Origin: Zeugodacus cucurbitae
Lineage: Eukaryota > Arthropoda > Insecta > Diptera > Tephritidae
Direction: 5' to 3'
Assembly: GCF_028554725.1 (NCBI RefSeq)
Contig: NC_071667.1
Location: 9,531,501 to 9,595,500 of the forward strand
DNA length: 64,000 nt
Positions 21,854 through 33,796 of this stretch are shown here, piece after piece. How positions within the stretch are numbered: position 1 is the stretch's first letter; each line of letters starts with the position of its first letter. A program made the translations under genes and the position numbers. The notes under the pieces were generated by a model. The model had not been told where the DNA came from and ran no database searches. It saw only the letters and a program-made list of their open reading frames with translations.

Positions 21854-24625
21854 AACATATATGCATATGAGGCGCATTAACCGTTATGCATGCAGTGGCA
21901 CCAGTTGGCACCAAGCAATTTCTTGCAATTTGCACACGAAAAACCAATTTTCACATTGAACTTTATGAGTTGAGAAAACTGAAATTATTATGGTGTTTTT
22001 GTGTGAAAATGTTTTTCATGTGCGTTCATAGCATTTTAGCGTAGCAAAATGTGGAAATCATTAGCATTGCAGCGGAAAATGGAATATGAAAATTTGTACA
22101 TACATAAATATGTAAATATGACTTTTTATGAATTATTTTATTTTTGTGTTGCCATTAGTGGATGAGCAGGTGCATATAATTTATGACATTGAACTTCATT
22201 ACTTTTAATATTTGTTAAAAATATTATGCTTGCATTTAACGAATATAATTTATCGGCGTGTCACTAAATATCAGTCATTAAATATTATAACCTTATTACT
22301 GTCTGCTAATGTGTTGGAAACGACCTACATTTAAATAAACAAAATATAGTTTTTGACATGAAATTAAAAAAAATTTAAATTACCGCTTAAAGTGTGACTC
22401 TTTCGAACACAAGTTTGACCCATTCATTAAACTAACACTTGTGAATAATTAAGCAATTATATTAACACATATGCTTACACATACAAACATACGTAAAATA
22501 TGCGACAATTTGCTAATAAAAAACGACATTATTTAACTGCCAAAGTGTGAAATGCTTGAATTGTGTTGCGACAAAAGCAACACAAACAATTGAAGTGAAA
22601 ATTGGCTGTCGAGTCGTATGTTAAGCATGAATGAGTATGTGTAAGAGCAGCTAATAGCAGCTGCGGGCTATAAGCAATTATTTATGTAGTAACCAAAATT
22701 AAGGCTCGTAGGTTTTGTAAATGATTTTGCATAAGTGTGTGTTGACTGATTTTTTTTCGCTTGGACATTTCTTTTCTACAAAGCGTGTGTTGCGCGTTGA
22801 CAGCTTTTTGACAGAGCCAATGTATACAAACAGTCAAAGAGTTTGCGCTCAATGGTGAATTTCAACAACAAGTTTGTATGCATTATGTTATATTTGTTAA
22901 GCGGGTGTTTGTTTGCGGCTCAAATTGAGTTTCACTTTCCACAAAATACATTATTTACATACAAACTTTTACTTTTGTTAAGTGCGAAATTGTTTTGAGC
23001 TGCAAATTCAACAAAACGAATTGATTACACTCATTTGAGGTGAATATAACTGGCAAGTTCGTTTCAAAAGTCTTTTGTACTTGAAGGCATAAGCCCAACG
23101 TACATAATTCGAGGAGTCAATAAAAACTATGAAACAATTATTAATTGCTTATTTGATAGTTTCATAAAATTCAAAATGTATTTGTAATAATTAATTTTCT
23201 ATATTGTTTATCTCAAAAATGTATCGAAAAAAAGTGCAGAAGTTGCCGCAAAATAATAACTATTATCAGTAAACCTATTCAAAATTATTTTTGCATAAAC
23301 ATTTTGTTCTAAATTTTCAAAACAAAATATTTTTTTTTTATATACTCACATTTTCGTTTACAACACGTTGCTTTATCCATTCATTTTCTAAGCTAGTTTC
23401 CAATGAAACTGAGTCCATGCAACGTCTGCGACAGAAGTTTCTGGCTGTCAACCAATCTTCTTCCACACCCTTCAATTGTGGATCGCGCCACGAGAAGAAG
23501 TAGCTGTAAAAATTAATAAAAATAAATAAACAATATTAAATTTTATAACTTTCTAAGAAAATAAATATAATAAAAATACAAAGTTAATTTTATATAGATT
23601 GCTGGTATGGGCGCCTAAAAGCAGGCTTTATTTTTATTTCTTTTTTTATCTATTAGAAAATAGAATAATATTATTTAAAGGAAAATTGCTTTCGTTTAAA
23701 GAATAAAATATTGAATGATTTTTATTAAATTCTTATATTTTCGGTTTTTTTCTATAAAATTTCGGTCAACTTTTAAAGAAAAATAATAATATTACTTAAG
23801 TTCTTTCTTGTCATAAAATATTAACAAATTGCATGAGATGTAATAATAATAAAAATTTTGATAAATGAATTATAATTAGAGAATAGAAAACCAAATTTAA
23901 TGAATTTAGCTTTAAAATTCTTTATATTTTCTCATTGCACAGACAACTATAAAAATTATTATTTTTTTTCTAAAATGTTTTTTTTTAAATTTAATATTAA
24001 AGAATTAAACTCTAAAAAATCGCTTTCCTACTTTTAAGAATGTTTTCATAATTTTTTTTAATTTAATTTTTATTTTTTTATAAGGAATTTTTGAATATTA
24101 AGACTTAAAAATATAAATAAGTTATTTTTTTTAGTTTGAAGCATTTTTTAATAATAACATAACATAACTTTTGCATCAAAAATGTTTGCTTTTAACATTT
24201 ATTTTCATTTTCATTAAAACATATTTTTTATGTTTTTATTTCTTGTAAGAATTGTATCGCTTTTTTCATGAAATTGAGCTTAATTTTTACTGCACTTTTA
24301 AAAGTTGAATTGTAAATTTCACTTAATTTCCTCAAGACACTTAAGCATTTTTATTAGTAATTCAAAAACTTGTACTGACATTCTTTATTTAATTTGCAAG
24401 AATTTCTTTTTGATTCTATATTTCATACAATGTCTATAAACCACATTTATGCGCCACCAGTAGAGTAGTTACTCACCCTTTGCCATCGGGTGTCTTTTCG
24501 TGTATAATCCTTTGAGCGCACAATTGTGGATTTGGTGGATCCAAAACGCGTCCATTGGAGAATTGTGCAGAGCTTAAGCTAACAATGCTAATCAAGCAAA
24601 TACCGGCTACGACGAACGCTTTCAT
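18086..24625 (-). CDS. Secreted single-domain C-type lectin
   Basis: Carbohydrate-binding secreted protein. Three minus-strand exons: 24625-24477, 23503-23350 and 18448-18086 (TAA), summing to 666 nt and 221 aa. Residues 1-20 are a signal peptide (MKAFVVAGICLISIVSLSSA). The C-type lectin fold covers about residues 50-203 and includes WLTARNFCRRRC, WTSGRLCD, GWFW, ENCVALLNQ and the closing NWHDVACHHKKPFVCE. The long-loop motif is QPD (residues 160-162), usually linked to galactose-type rather than mannose-type (EPN) binding. The WND position reads WHD, so calcium binding may be altered. A short tail, YVRYTNPNLRI, follows. Introns are 4,901 and 973 bp; the larger one is loaded with repeats. It resembles a conserved insect lectin family, but I do not assign a named orthologue. 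Confidence 0.9.
19898..20100 (+). repeat. Helitron-like dispersed repeat fragment
   Basis: Starts near TCTATATACTACTATATACTAC and continues with a block centred on AAAAACTACTGTGCCGATTT and CACCATTGGAAAGC. Blocks of this wording recur in insect Helitron 5' regions, as far as I recall. Neither end is defined. Lies in the large lectin intron. Confidence 0.35.
20185..20337 (+). repeat. Imperfect tandem repeat, unit about 67-69 bp
   Basis: Two diverged units, 20185-20253 and 20254-20320, each beginning AGTCGAGTA and sharing a GCAGC(A/G)GC block and GAACAAAAT. A third partial unit opens with ACGTCGAACTGTGAGCG at 20321. Inside the lectin intron. Confidence 0.5.
20567..21417. mobile_element. hAT-type non-autonomous element with perfect palindromic TSD
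   Basis: The element spans 20575-21409 (835 bp). Ends are TAGAGCTCTT and AAGAGCCCTA, a 10-bp inverted repeat with one mismatch. Both flanks carry the 8-bp duplication GTTTAAAC (20567-20574, 21410-21417). Subterminal arrays of ACTATTCGAATAGTCG-like palindromic motifs occupy about 250 bp on the left and 180 bp on the right. The centre is unusually G-rich (GGTGGGTGGGGC near 21012) but has no transposase. The terminus (TAGRGCTCTT) and 8-bp duplication indicate hAT. Confidence 0.87.
21816..21851. repeat. (TA)n microsatellite
   Basis: About 18 TA units in the lectin intron. Confidence 0.9.
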
Positions 24626-24805
24626 TTTAACACTCTATTATTTAGACGTTCAATATATTTGTATGTATTGTATATTTAACACTTTCGTTTTCGTTATAGT
24701 CAAGCGCGAGCACCACCACCACAGCACAGCACAGCAGTCAACTATTTGTTATTTACGTACGGGCCGTAATTTTTTAAATGACATGAAATTTTGTATGTCA
24801 CTATG

Positions 24806-24814
24806 CTTTATATA
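24806..24814 (-). promoter_or_regulatory. TATA box of the lectin gene
   Basis: TATATAAAG on the minus strand, about 180 bp upstream of the lectin ATG at 24625. This gives a 5' UTR of roughly 150 nt. A palindromic TTATCGATAA lies about 150 bp further upstream (near 24957-24966). Confidence 0.5.
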
Positions 24815-26466
24815 CCACCTACCATTAGTAGACGTTGTGGTGTATTCAGCGAGTAAGCGTGGTGAGTGCGTTGCTCTTTGGCGTTGGCCTCCAACAAATG
24901 TCTATGCGCTCAATTTGTATTGAGTGGTTGAGATTGTTTTGACTGCTGTCGCATGCTTATCGATAATTTTTCATATTTTTGTTGTTTACGCTTTGAGACG
25001 TTTGACGACTTGAGTTTATGCGACATGTTCATAACATTGAGTCGATTTTTTACATGGAGTTCATTATTAAACTATTGCAATGCACCTGTAGACCCAAAAA
25101 AAAAATATATATATTTATATATTAATGAGTAATCCAAAATTATCGCTAAGGAAAAACCAAATAAAACCATTTCGGGCAAAACGGTTAAGTGCGTTGGAAA
25201 TACGTGATGGTTAAGTACTATTTGTGGGTTGAGCTAAAAGGCAACTGCATGTGCTCATAATATGACTCCATTTTTTAGGTATATTAATGTATTTGTATAT
25301 GTGCTTATGTGTATTGGTATTCTCTTTTGTAGGAGAGTAGAATATTAATTGAAATCAACTATAGTTCAACACTTTTTCAAGTACCTTTAAGTAGTTACAG
25401 CACTCTAGAATTTTCAAAAATATATATTTTTAAAATTATATTTAAAGTAGGTTTTATCATAGCAATGCGAAATCGAACGAAATCACTGCTGCAGAGCAAT
25501 AAAATATAGTTTTCATGCTTTATTATAAAATTTTTTTATTAGTTGATAGTAAGATTAATTTAAAAAATATTTTTTTCTGAAACAATAACAACAACATGCT
25601 TACATATGTTTATATATGTACATAAACATATATTTTTTTAGTAGATACACATACATCACTTAGTATTCCTTCAACAGTTTGTACTCATTACGAATACCGG
25701 AAAACGTTTTGTTGTTGTTGTTGTTACGCTTATAAGTAGTGTCCTGTATGCACAGATGTACGTATGTTTGGATTTTGACAAATTTAAACACCATACTTAA
25801 GTATGTATGTATGTATGTGTAATGTCCCAGTATTTGAAGTGTCATCTGAGTGTGGAATACCTAATTGATTGCGTGTCACGTTGTTGTTACTATGAGATTT
25901 TCTCTCATTCGCTTTTTGGCTATTTTGGTGGTCAATATTTACAGTTAACTTGAGTTGCTCGAGCACTACATGCACACACAAACATACATACATACTATAC
26001 ATGGGTATATGTGTATTTTGTTATCACACGCCATCATGAAGTTACGCAACTTTTCAGATGTTTCGCACAGGTTTTTGGCTGCGAAGAGAAAAGTAAGTGC
26101 AACAGTTCGTATGCAGCAAGTGTAAAGTGCCGTATGTATGTATGTTTGTATTTACTTATTGTATATATATATATACGTTACATTTGTGTGTTCAATGTTT
26201 AGCTTTGGCTATTTGCTATTCATTAATTTCCATTAATGGCAATTTTGGTGAATTTTGCAAATATAGCAAAAACGCGCTTTACTCCCAATCGAGGGTTTGG
26301 ATGATATAAAGTTGCTGAAAATGGTAATTTGTTTGAAAAAATAAATAATTTGTGCATTTTTACACTCAACTTATTTATATATGACTTAATATTTCAACAA
26401 ACTACATAAATGCAAGTGAAAAATGTCAATCACAGCTAGGGATTGGATCGGATACTGTTATTGAAA
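24815..26466. other. Intergenic, upstream of the lectin
   Basis: AT-rich with short microsatellites, such as (GTT)n near 25710 and (GTAT)n near 25801. No coding region is supported; the short ORFs are compositionally random. Confidence 0.5.
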
Positions 26467-27065
26467 AACAAGTAAGGAGAGGCTAAGTTCGGGTGCAACC
26501 GAACATTTATACTCTCGCAATTTATTGATATATTTTTATTAAGATAACACACAATTTGACCCAATTTGAAAATCCTATAATTAGGTATATGAGAGGTTGG
26601 GGAAGTTATGACCCGATTGTAACTATTTCTGGTACAGGGTCACACTATTTGAAGAAAAAGATTCCATCTGAATTAAATTAAGATACCTGAGGGATTTACC
26701 GAAATATTCGGTGAAAAATTACAATGGGGCATTGAGTTCTTCATATTCGATATTCGGGGCTTTGAAAAGTTAAGTCCGATTTCGACATTTTTCACTTTTG
26801 TGTATAGTTTTATTTCGCTATCTTCATTGGTTCCTTATGTATATATTATAAAGTGCAGGAATAAGATGGAATTCAAAATTGAGTTACTTGGGAAGTAGGC
26901 GTGGTTGTGAACCGATTTCATCAATTTTCCACACGTGTCATCAGGGTGTCAAGAAAATATTATATACCGAATTTCATTCAAATCGGTCGAGTAGTTAGTT
27001 CCTGAGATATGGCTTTTGACCCATAAGTAGGCGATGCCACCAAAATGGCACAGAGTTTTAGCAAA
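26467..27065 (+). repeat. Dispersed repeat, copy A (5' part)
   Basis: Begins ACAAGTAAGGAGAGGC and AAGTTCGGGTGCAACCGAAC, then the inner terminus TACTCTCGCAA. It matches the copies at 29416, 35065 and 45222 through AAGATAACACACAATTTGACC, ATTTTCGGTGAAAAATT-type blocks and the CCTGAGATATGG / GGCGATGCCAC block. The 3' part is missing or too diverged to place. Confidence 0.75.
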
Positions 27066-29415
27066 ATATTTCTATTTGCCTCTCCTCACTTTTTAATCTT
27101 TTAATGAATCTTGACATTTTAATTCAAAATAGGCTAATTTTGGGCCCTTACAAGTATCAACGATTAAAAAAACTTTACATATACTTGCCTTCCTCCCCAG
27201 TTGGTTGTAGTTCCATCGGCGCTTATTTGAGTTTTGAAACAATGAACTCTTATCAAGCGAAATGTTTCAAATTTTAGGGCTAAACAAACAGATTTTACAG
27301 AATTTTTACATGAGACTGGTGGTGATCGTTTTCGTATTCTAATAAACAAAATATAGAGTCTTTCTCTTCTGCTATATCTCTAATGTAAATATGACGATTT
27401 TCAAGGCAATGAGGTTATATTAATCTAGAAAAACTTTTTAGAACTTTAAACCGATTTTAAGGTTTTCTTATTTCCATATACGTTTTTCTTGAAATATTCA
27501 AATTTTGTTATACTACATTAAAAATATTCAACTCTTCAAAACATATTTTATATTACATTGCTACATTTTTATCCGTGTAAATCGAAATGAGAAAATAAAT
27601 TATATATGTACTACACCTACCATTTATTCACTTATCGATGTTATAATACATGTTATAATAATATGATAGCATGTACATACATGAAACAGTTTGTCAAACA
27701 ACCAGTTGCTCAACCGGTTGGAGAAAAAATTAAAGGAATCTCCATTTTGGTCCTACTTTATCAAAGTGACGTAATGACTACGTATGTTTTATGGTCAACA
27801 CACATTACAATATTGGTGTGTAAGTACAGTTATTCGATATAAAATACGTATAAGACCATGTAGTGTTTAGCAAAAATAGTGTTTATGATGAAATTTTCCA
27901 TTTTGGCACTTTCCTTAATTGTTCAATACCCAAAGTAAGCATTTTGCTGGTGAGTATTAGTTGTTTTTATTCCTTTCTAAAATGTCCTGGCTCAACTTAG
28001 CTTATACAACTAGCATTTTACAGCTGACTAAAAAGTGTTCGATTCATGCTTGCAGCGTTACAACTAAACATTTTGTGCTTTTGCAATTTCTTTTGATTTG
28101 TTTTTCCATGAAATAGTCGGTTTTCTACTTTCATTGCAGAAAGTTCATGGAAGTACATAGAGGTAATGATATTAGATTAAATTTCACTGTATTAAACTTA
28201 AAAAATTTCCTCTTTGTATAACTCACAACTTAAATAATAAAATAAGAAAGAAATTATTTGATAATTAAGCGAGTAAATATGGATGAACAAATTTTTAAAA
28301 TTGGAACACAACGAATAGTTTTATTCATTAAGTGATTTATAAAAACGCAAAAATCCTATGGTTTGATGAAATTCAGTATTTATTGATTGTTTACCACAAA
28401 TTTGCGGAAAGAAATAAATTTGATTGAAGGTGATGGATCAGCAATTGAACTCAAACATGATAAAAGCTACATAAAATACTTATATACTTAGTCATTCATA
28501 TACACACACACAAATTTGTAGTATTTTGTAGCGTATTGTGTGATCGAGCAAAAAAAATGTTGCCCGTACATAACTGAAAAAGAAATCTTGACTTCTACTA
28601 CTCGTCTGCAGTTTGCTTTTCGCGACGGCTTCCCTGGTCCGTGCCTATGTTCATTCACACTATTTTAACAGGTGAATTTAAAGTGCGCATTGCGTAGAAA
28701 GAAACGTAGCGAAATTTCACAATCGCACAAAAGACTTAAGACACGAACTTGTGTTGCAATGCAATGAAGTGGGCAAGCGAACGAAGAATGCGCGCCGCAA
28801 CAGTGGGAATGAATTCACAACATTTAATATGCATTTGTTTTTCTTCTGCTTCTTCTTCGCTTATTAAAGGCGCTTTTGAAGTTCACATCAATGGCATGGC
28901 ATTGAACGACAGGCTTATGATGCGGCAAATCTTTTACGCTTGTGGTTGTAATATAAATACTTACATACATACTCGTATATACATAAATGTGTGTATGTAT
29001 AGCTGTAGTGTGTATATGTATGTAGTTATGTGCATGCAAGTGTAATAAAGCAAATCGAAATTTATGCTGATTTTTTCATTTGATAAGCTTAGTTTGTTGT
29101 TGTTTGTAGTTGAACTACAATTTGATTACATGACCGACAGATTAAAAGCTTTGAGGCATCATATTTATTTTGTTGACAATTAATGTTAGTTTTGAGTGTC
29201 AGCAAACTCACATTTTTTAGTTGTGATGGCTATCTTACTTTAATACCGAAAAAAGTTTGTTGGAGATATATATTTATCTGTAATTATATTAATTTAAACA
29301 ATTGAGTCAGATCTTTTTCCATAAAAAATAATTATTAATTTTTAATTTTTTGTATTAAAAACCAAATTGTTTTATTTGTTTGAGATACATGTTTGTCTAT
29401 AATTATAATAATTTG
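27066..29415. other. Intergenic, no recognisable feature
   Basis: About 2.3 kb of AT-rich sequence. No ORF resembles a protein I know, and no terminal repeats were found. Confidence 0.4.
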
Positions 29416-30227
29416 AACAAGTAAGGAAGGGCTAAGTTCGGGTGTAACCGAACATTTTACACTCTCGCAATTTATTTATTTAACTTTATTTATATTATAT
29501 AATACACAATTTGACCCACATATGCGTCATATATAGTGTATAAAGTCCATTGAAAGTTGGAAACCATAATATTAGGTTAGAAGCACCGAGGTCCTCATGT
29601 TCGATATATGGGGCCTTGAAAACCTATGGTCCGATTTCGGCGATTTTTAGAATGGGGCACACTATAAAGGTAGTATTTGTGCAAAGTTCTGTATTGAAGC
29701 AAACGATTCAGATCGTCTTCAAAGTTCTGGTATATAGGAAGTAGGCGTGATTGCGATTTGGCCTATTTTCCCAACATATCATTGGGATGTAAGGAAACTA
29801 TTACAAACCAAGTTTAATTAAAATCGGTCGAGTAGTTCCTGAGATATGGTTTTTGACCATAAGTGGGCGATGCCACGCCCATAAAAAAATCTGGGTGCAG
29901 CTTCCATCTGCCATTTCTTATGTGAAATTTAGTGTTTTTGGCGTTTCTCGTTACTGAGTTAAATCACTTTTAGTAATTTTCAACCTAACCTTTGTATGGG
30001 AGGTGGGTCCGATTTCAACTAATTTCGTGGTGTGTGGTGGGGTACGTAAGTGAACCGACTGCAGAAAGTTTGGTTTATATAGCTTTATTGGTTTGTGAGA
30101 TATATACAAATAACCGATTTGGGGGCGGGGCCACGCCCACTTTCCCCAAAAAATTACATTCAAATATGCCCCGTCTTAGAACAATCCTTTGTACCAAATT
30201 TTATGTCCATAGCTTTATTTATGGCTT

Positions 30228-33200
30228 AGTTATGGAGGATGGGATCATGTGTAGAAGTTCACGCAAGTGAGGAAAGTTTTTGATTGTCATTCACTTGGGA
30301 GTGGCCAGAAACGATTCTTCTCCACATGGTTCAAGCAGCTCACGACTTCCGGTTTTAGACCAAGTATCCTCTGGGTAGCCAACAGACATCCGTTTGAAGG
30401 CGAGCTAAAGTGAGAAGGCGAAGCCCGCTTATGCGGTTGTGCGTAGGGCTTGGGACCCACCACATAAAAACGAAGTACCAATGAAAAATCTACGAAAGCC
30501 TCGGATGAGACACCCCCCTTTTGATGACGACCCCTGCAAACGTTTAAAGGACTACGATTTAAGGGCATGCACTTGGAATGTCCGGACCCTTAATTGGGAA
30601 AGTGCCTCTGCCCAGCTGGTTGATGTCCTCATACGACTAAAGGCTGACATCACCGCCATCCAAGAAGTGCGATGGACAGGAAAAGGACGGAAGAAGGTGG
30701 GTCCTTGTGACATCTACTACAGCGGCCATATAAAGGAGCGTAAATTTGGTGTTGGATTTGTGGTGGGAGAGAGACTCCGTCGCAGAGTCCTGGCATTCAC
30801 TCCGGTGGATGAACGTCTTGCCACAATCCGCATCAAAGCGAGGTTCTTCAACATATCGCTGATTTGCGCCCACGCCCCAACGGAAGAGAAGGACGATGTG
30901 ACCAAAGATGCTTGCTATGAGCGCCTAGAACGCACCTATGAGCGCTGCCCCCGCCACGATGTAAAAGTCGTGCTTGGCGATTTTAACGCCAGGGTGGGTA
31001 AAGAAGGTGTCTTTGGCACAACAGTCGGAAAATTCAGCCTCCATGACGAAACATCGCCAAATGGCCTGAGGTTGATCGACATCGCTGGGGCCCGAAATAT
31101 GGTCGTCTGTAGTACCAGATTCTAGCATAAGAAAATACATCAAGCTACTTGGCTGTCTCCTGATCGAAACACGCGGAACCAAATCGATCACGTTGTGATA
31201 GACGGAAGACATGTCTCCTGTGTTTTAGACGTGCGTACGCTCCGAGGACCAAATATAGACTCGGACCATTACCTGCTCGCAGCGAAGATACGCACCCGCC
31301 TCTGTGCAGCAAAGAATGCCCGTCAACAAACACAAGGAAGGTTCGACGTCGAAAAGCTGCAATCGCAACAGACAGCCACGAAATACTCTACTCGACTTGC
31401 ACTCCTGCTCTCTGAGAGCTCTCATCAGTATCTCGGTATAAGGGAACTGAGGAACGGCATCTCAAACTCACTGCGTACCGCTGCAGCCGAAACAATTGGT
31501 TTTTGGCAACGACAAAAAACAAGCTGGTACGATGAGGAGTGCCGTCTCGCAGCGGAGAGAAAACAGACTGCCTACCTCGCAACTTTGCAAACGACCACAA
31601 CACGTGCGGGATGGGATAGATACCGAGAGCTAAAGAGGGAAGCGAGACGCATCTGCAGACAAAAAAAGAAAGAGGCCGAAATGCGTGAGTACGAAGAGCT
31701 TGAGAAGCTGGCAGATAGAGGGAATGCTCGAAAATTTTATGAAAAAATGAAGCGACTTAACGAAGGTTTCAAGACCGGAGCATCCTCATGTAGAGACCAA
31801 GGTGGTAATCTGGTAACCGATATCCAGGGCATACTGGGATTATGGAGGGAACACCTCTCCGACCTGCTGAATGGCAGTGAGAGTACAACACCAGGAGATG
31901 GCGAACCCGATCCCCCAATCGATGACGATGGAACAGATGTTCCATTACCCGACCATGAAGAAATTCCAATAGCAATTACCCGCTTGAAGAACAACAAAGC
32001 AGCGGGGTCCGATAGATTACCGGCAGAACTATTCAAATACGGCGGCGAAGAACTGATAAGGTGCATGCATCAGCTTCTTTGCAGAATATGGTCGGAAGAA
32101 AGCATGCCTGACGATTGGAATCTCAGTGTGCTCTGCCCAATCCATAAAAAGGGATATCCCACAATCTGCGCCAATTACCGTGGGATCAGCCTCCTAAATA
32201 CAAGGTTCTAACGAGCGTACTGTGTGAAAGTCTAAAGCCCACCGTCAACAAACTGATTGGACCTTATCAGTGTGGCTTTAGACCTGGAAAATCGACAACT
32301 GACATTTTGGAGAAGACCCGTGAAAAGAGGATCGACACACACCACCTTTTTGTCGATTTTAAAGCTGCTTTCGACAGCACGAAAAGGAGTTGCCTTTACG
32401 CCGCCATGTCTGAATTTGGTATCCCCGCAAAACTAATACGGCTGTGTAAATTGACGTTGAGCAACACCAAAAGCTCCGTCATGATTGGGAAGGACCTCTC
32501 CGAGCCGTTCGATACCAAACGAGGTTTCAGACAAGGTGACACACTATCGTGCGTCTTCTTTAACCTGATGCTGGAAAAAATTATAAGAGCTGCAGAGCTA
32601 AACCGAGAAGGTACAATCTTCTACAAGAGTGTACAGCTCCTGGCGTACGCCGATGATATTGATATCATCGGAAGCAACAACCGCGCCGTTTGTTCTGCTT
32701 TTTCCCGCCTGGATAAGGAGGCGAAGCGAATGGGTCTGGAGGTGAATGAGGACAAGACGAAATATCTCCTGTCATCAAACAAACAGTCGGCGCATTCGCG
32801 TCTTGGCTCCCACGTCACTGTTGTCACTGTCATAACTTCGAGGTCGTAGATAATTTCGTATACCTGGGAACCAGCATCAACAACACGAACAATGTCAGCC
32901 TCGAAATCCAGTGCAGAATAACTCTTGCCAACGGGTGCTACTTTGGACTGAGTAGGCAATTGAACAGTAAAGTCCTCTCTCGACGAACCAAAATCAAGCT
33001 CTACAAGTCGCTTATCATTCCCGTCCTGCTTTACGGTGCAGAAGCTTGGACGATGTCAACATCAGATGAGACGACACTAGGAGTTTTCGAGAGGAAAATT
33101 TTGCGTAAGATTTATGGTCCTCAGAACATTGGCAACGGCGAATACCGCAGACGATGGAACTATGAGCTGTACGAGTTATACGACGACATTAACATAGTTC

Positions 33201-33476
33201 GGCGAATAAAAAGACAGCGGCTACGCTGGCTAGGTCATGTTGTCCGAATGGACGAAAACACTCCAGCCCTGAAAGTGTTCGATGCAGTACCCGCCGGAGG
33301 AAGCCGAGGAAGGGGAAGGCCTCCACTCCGTTGGAGGGACCAGGTGGAGAGCGACCTGGTTACACTTGGGATCTCCAACTGGCGCCGAACTGCGAAGGAG
33401 AGAGAGAGGTGGCGCACTATCGTCGATTCGGCTATAACCGGCTAAACGGTTGCAACGCCAGTCACATACAGTTATG
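30228..33476 (+). mobile_element. RTE-like non-LTR retrotransposon, nearly full length
   Basis: The insertion spans 30235-33469 (3.2 kb) between copies of AGTTATG (30228-30234, 33470-33476). It lies inside dispersed repeat copy B, whose sequence resumes on the far side. The layout is AP-type endonuclease then reverse transcriptase, with a total length typical of RTE elements. The 3' end reads GCAACGCCAGTCACATAC with no poly(A). Clade assignment rests on length and domain layout, not on a tree. Confidence 0.85.
30439..33445 (+). pseudogene. LINE polyprotein (endonuclease-reverse transcriptase), disrupted
   Basis: The endonuclease part reads CTWNVRTL, QEVRW, and GDFNARVG, then SDHYLLAAK, the usual APE signatures. 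The reverse transcriptase holds FVDFKAAFDS, GFRQGD and the catalytic LAYADDIDIIG. A C-terminal segment has LLYGAEAWTM, RLRWLGHVVRM and GRPPLRWRDQVE. Lesions: an in-frame TAG at 31123; a frameshift near 32200 (missing bases after SLLN); an in-frame deletion of about 25 bp near 32300 relative to the copy at 60769; and a small duplication near 32825 that shifts the frame. It cannot make an intact protein. The frame is open upstream of 30439 but has no clear ATG. Confidence 0.88.
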
Positions 33477-33621
33477 ACACTTTATGTGTTTTCGGTTTTC
33501 GACATTTTGTGGGCGTGGCAGTGGTCCGATTTTTTTTTAAAGCAACCCTCTCACGGTCCCAAGGAACATGTGTTCCAAGTTTCATCAAGATATCTCAATT
33601 TTTACTCAAGTTATCCGTTGC

Positions 33622-33655
33622 ACGGACGGACGGACGGACGGACGGACAGACAGAC
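33622..33655 (+). repeat. (GGAC)n/(AGAC)n short tandem repeat
   Basis: Five or so GGAC units followed by GACAGACAGACA, an integral part of the dispersed repeat; the same block recurs near 46265 in copy E. Confidence 0.8.
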
Positions 33656-33796
33656 ATTCGGATTTTGACTCGTCTCGTCACCCTGATCATTTTGATATAC
33701 ATAACTCTATATCTAACTCGTTTAGTTTTATGACTTACAAACAACCGTTATGTGAACAAAACTATAATACTCTCTTTTGTTGCGAGAGTATAAAAA

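Larger units (their letters stand above)
29416..33796 (+). repeat. Dispersed repeat, copy B, split by a LINE
   Basis: Nearly complete copy. The 5' end at 29416 (AACAAGTAAGGAAGGGC, then CCGAACATTTTACACTCTCGCAA). The 3' end at about 33796 (TTTTGTTGCGAGAGTATAAAA). The ends contain inverted TACTCTCGCAA / TTGCGAGAGTA. Body landmarks are CCTGAGATATGG, GGCGATGCCACGCCC, GGGGCGGGGCCACGCCCAC and a (GGAC)n run near 33623. A LINE occupies 30235-33469, leaving about 1.15 kb of repeat. No coding capacity of its own is seen, so it is non-autonomous or a remnant. Confidence 0.8.

Noticed and set aside
28749..29045. 98-codon open frame with CNINTYIHTRIYIN-type sequence
   Set aside because: The His/Tyr/Ile runs are translated CATA/TATG microsatellite. 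No family similarity.
30287..33417. Minus-strand open frames across the LINE
   Set aside because: They are shadows of the plus-strand endonuclease/reverse transcriptase, whose motifs are unmistakable.
33622..33655. Possible CRISPR-like or satellite array from the GGAC repeats
   Set aside because: It is a simple tetranucleotide run that recurs as an internal part of a dispersed repeat. No spacers.
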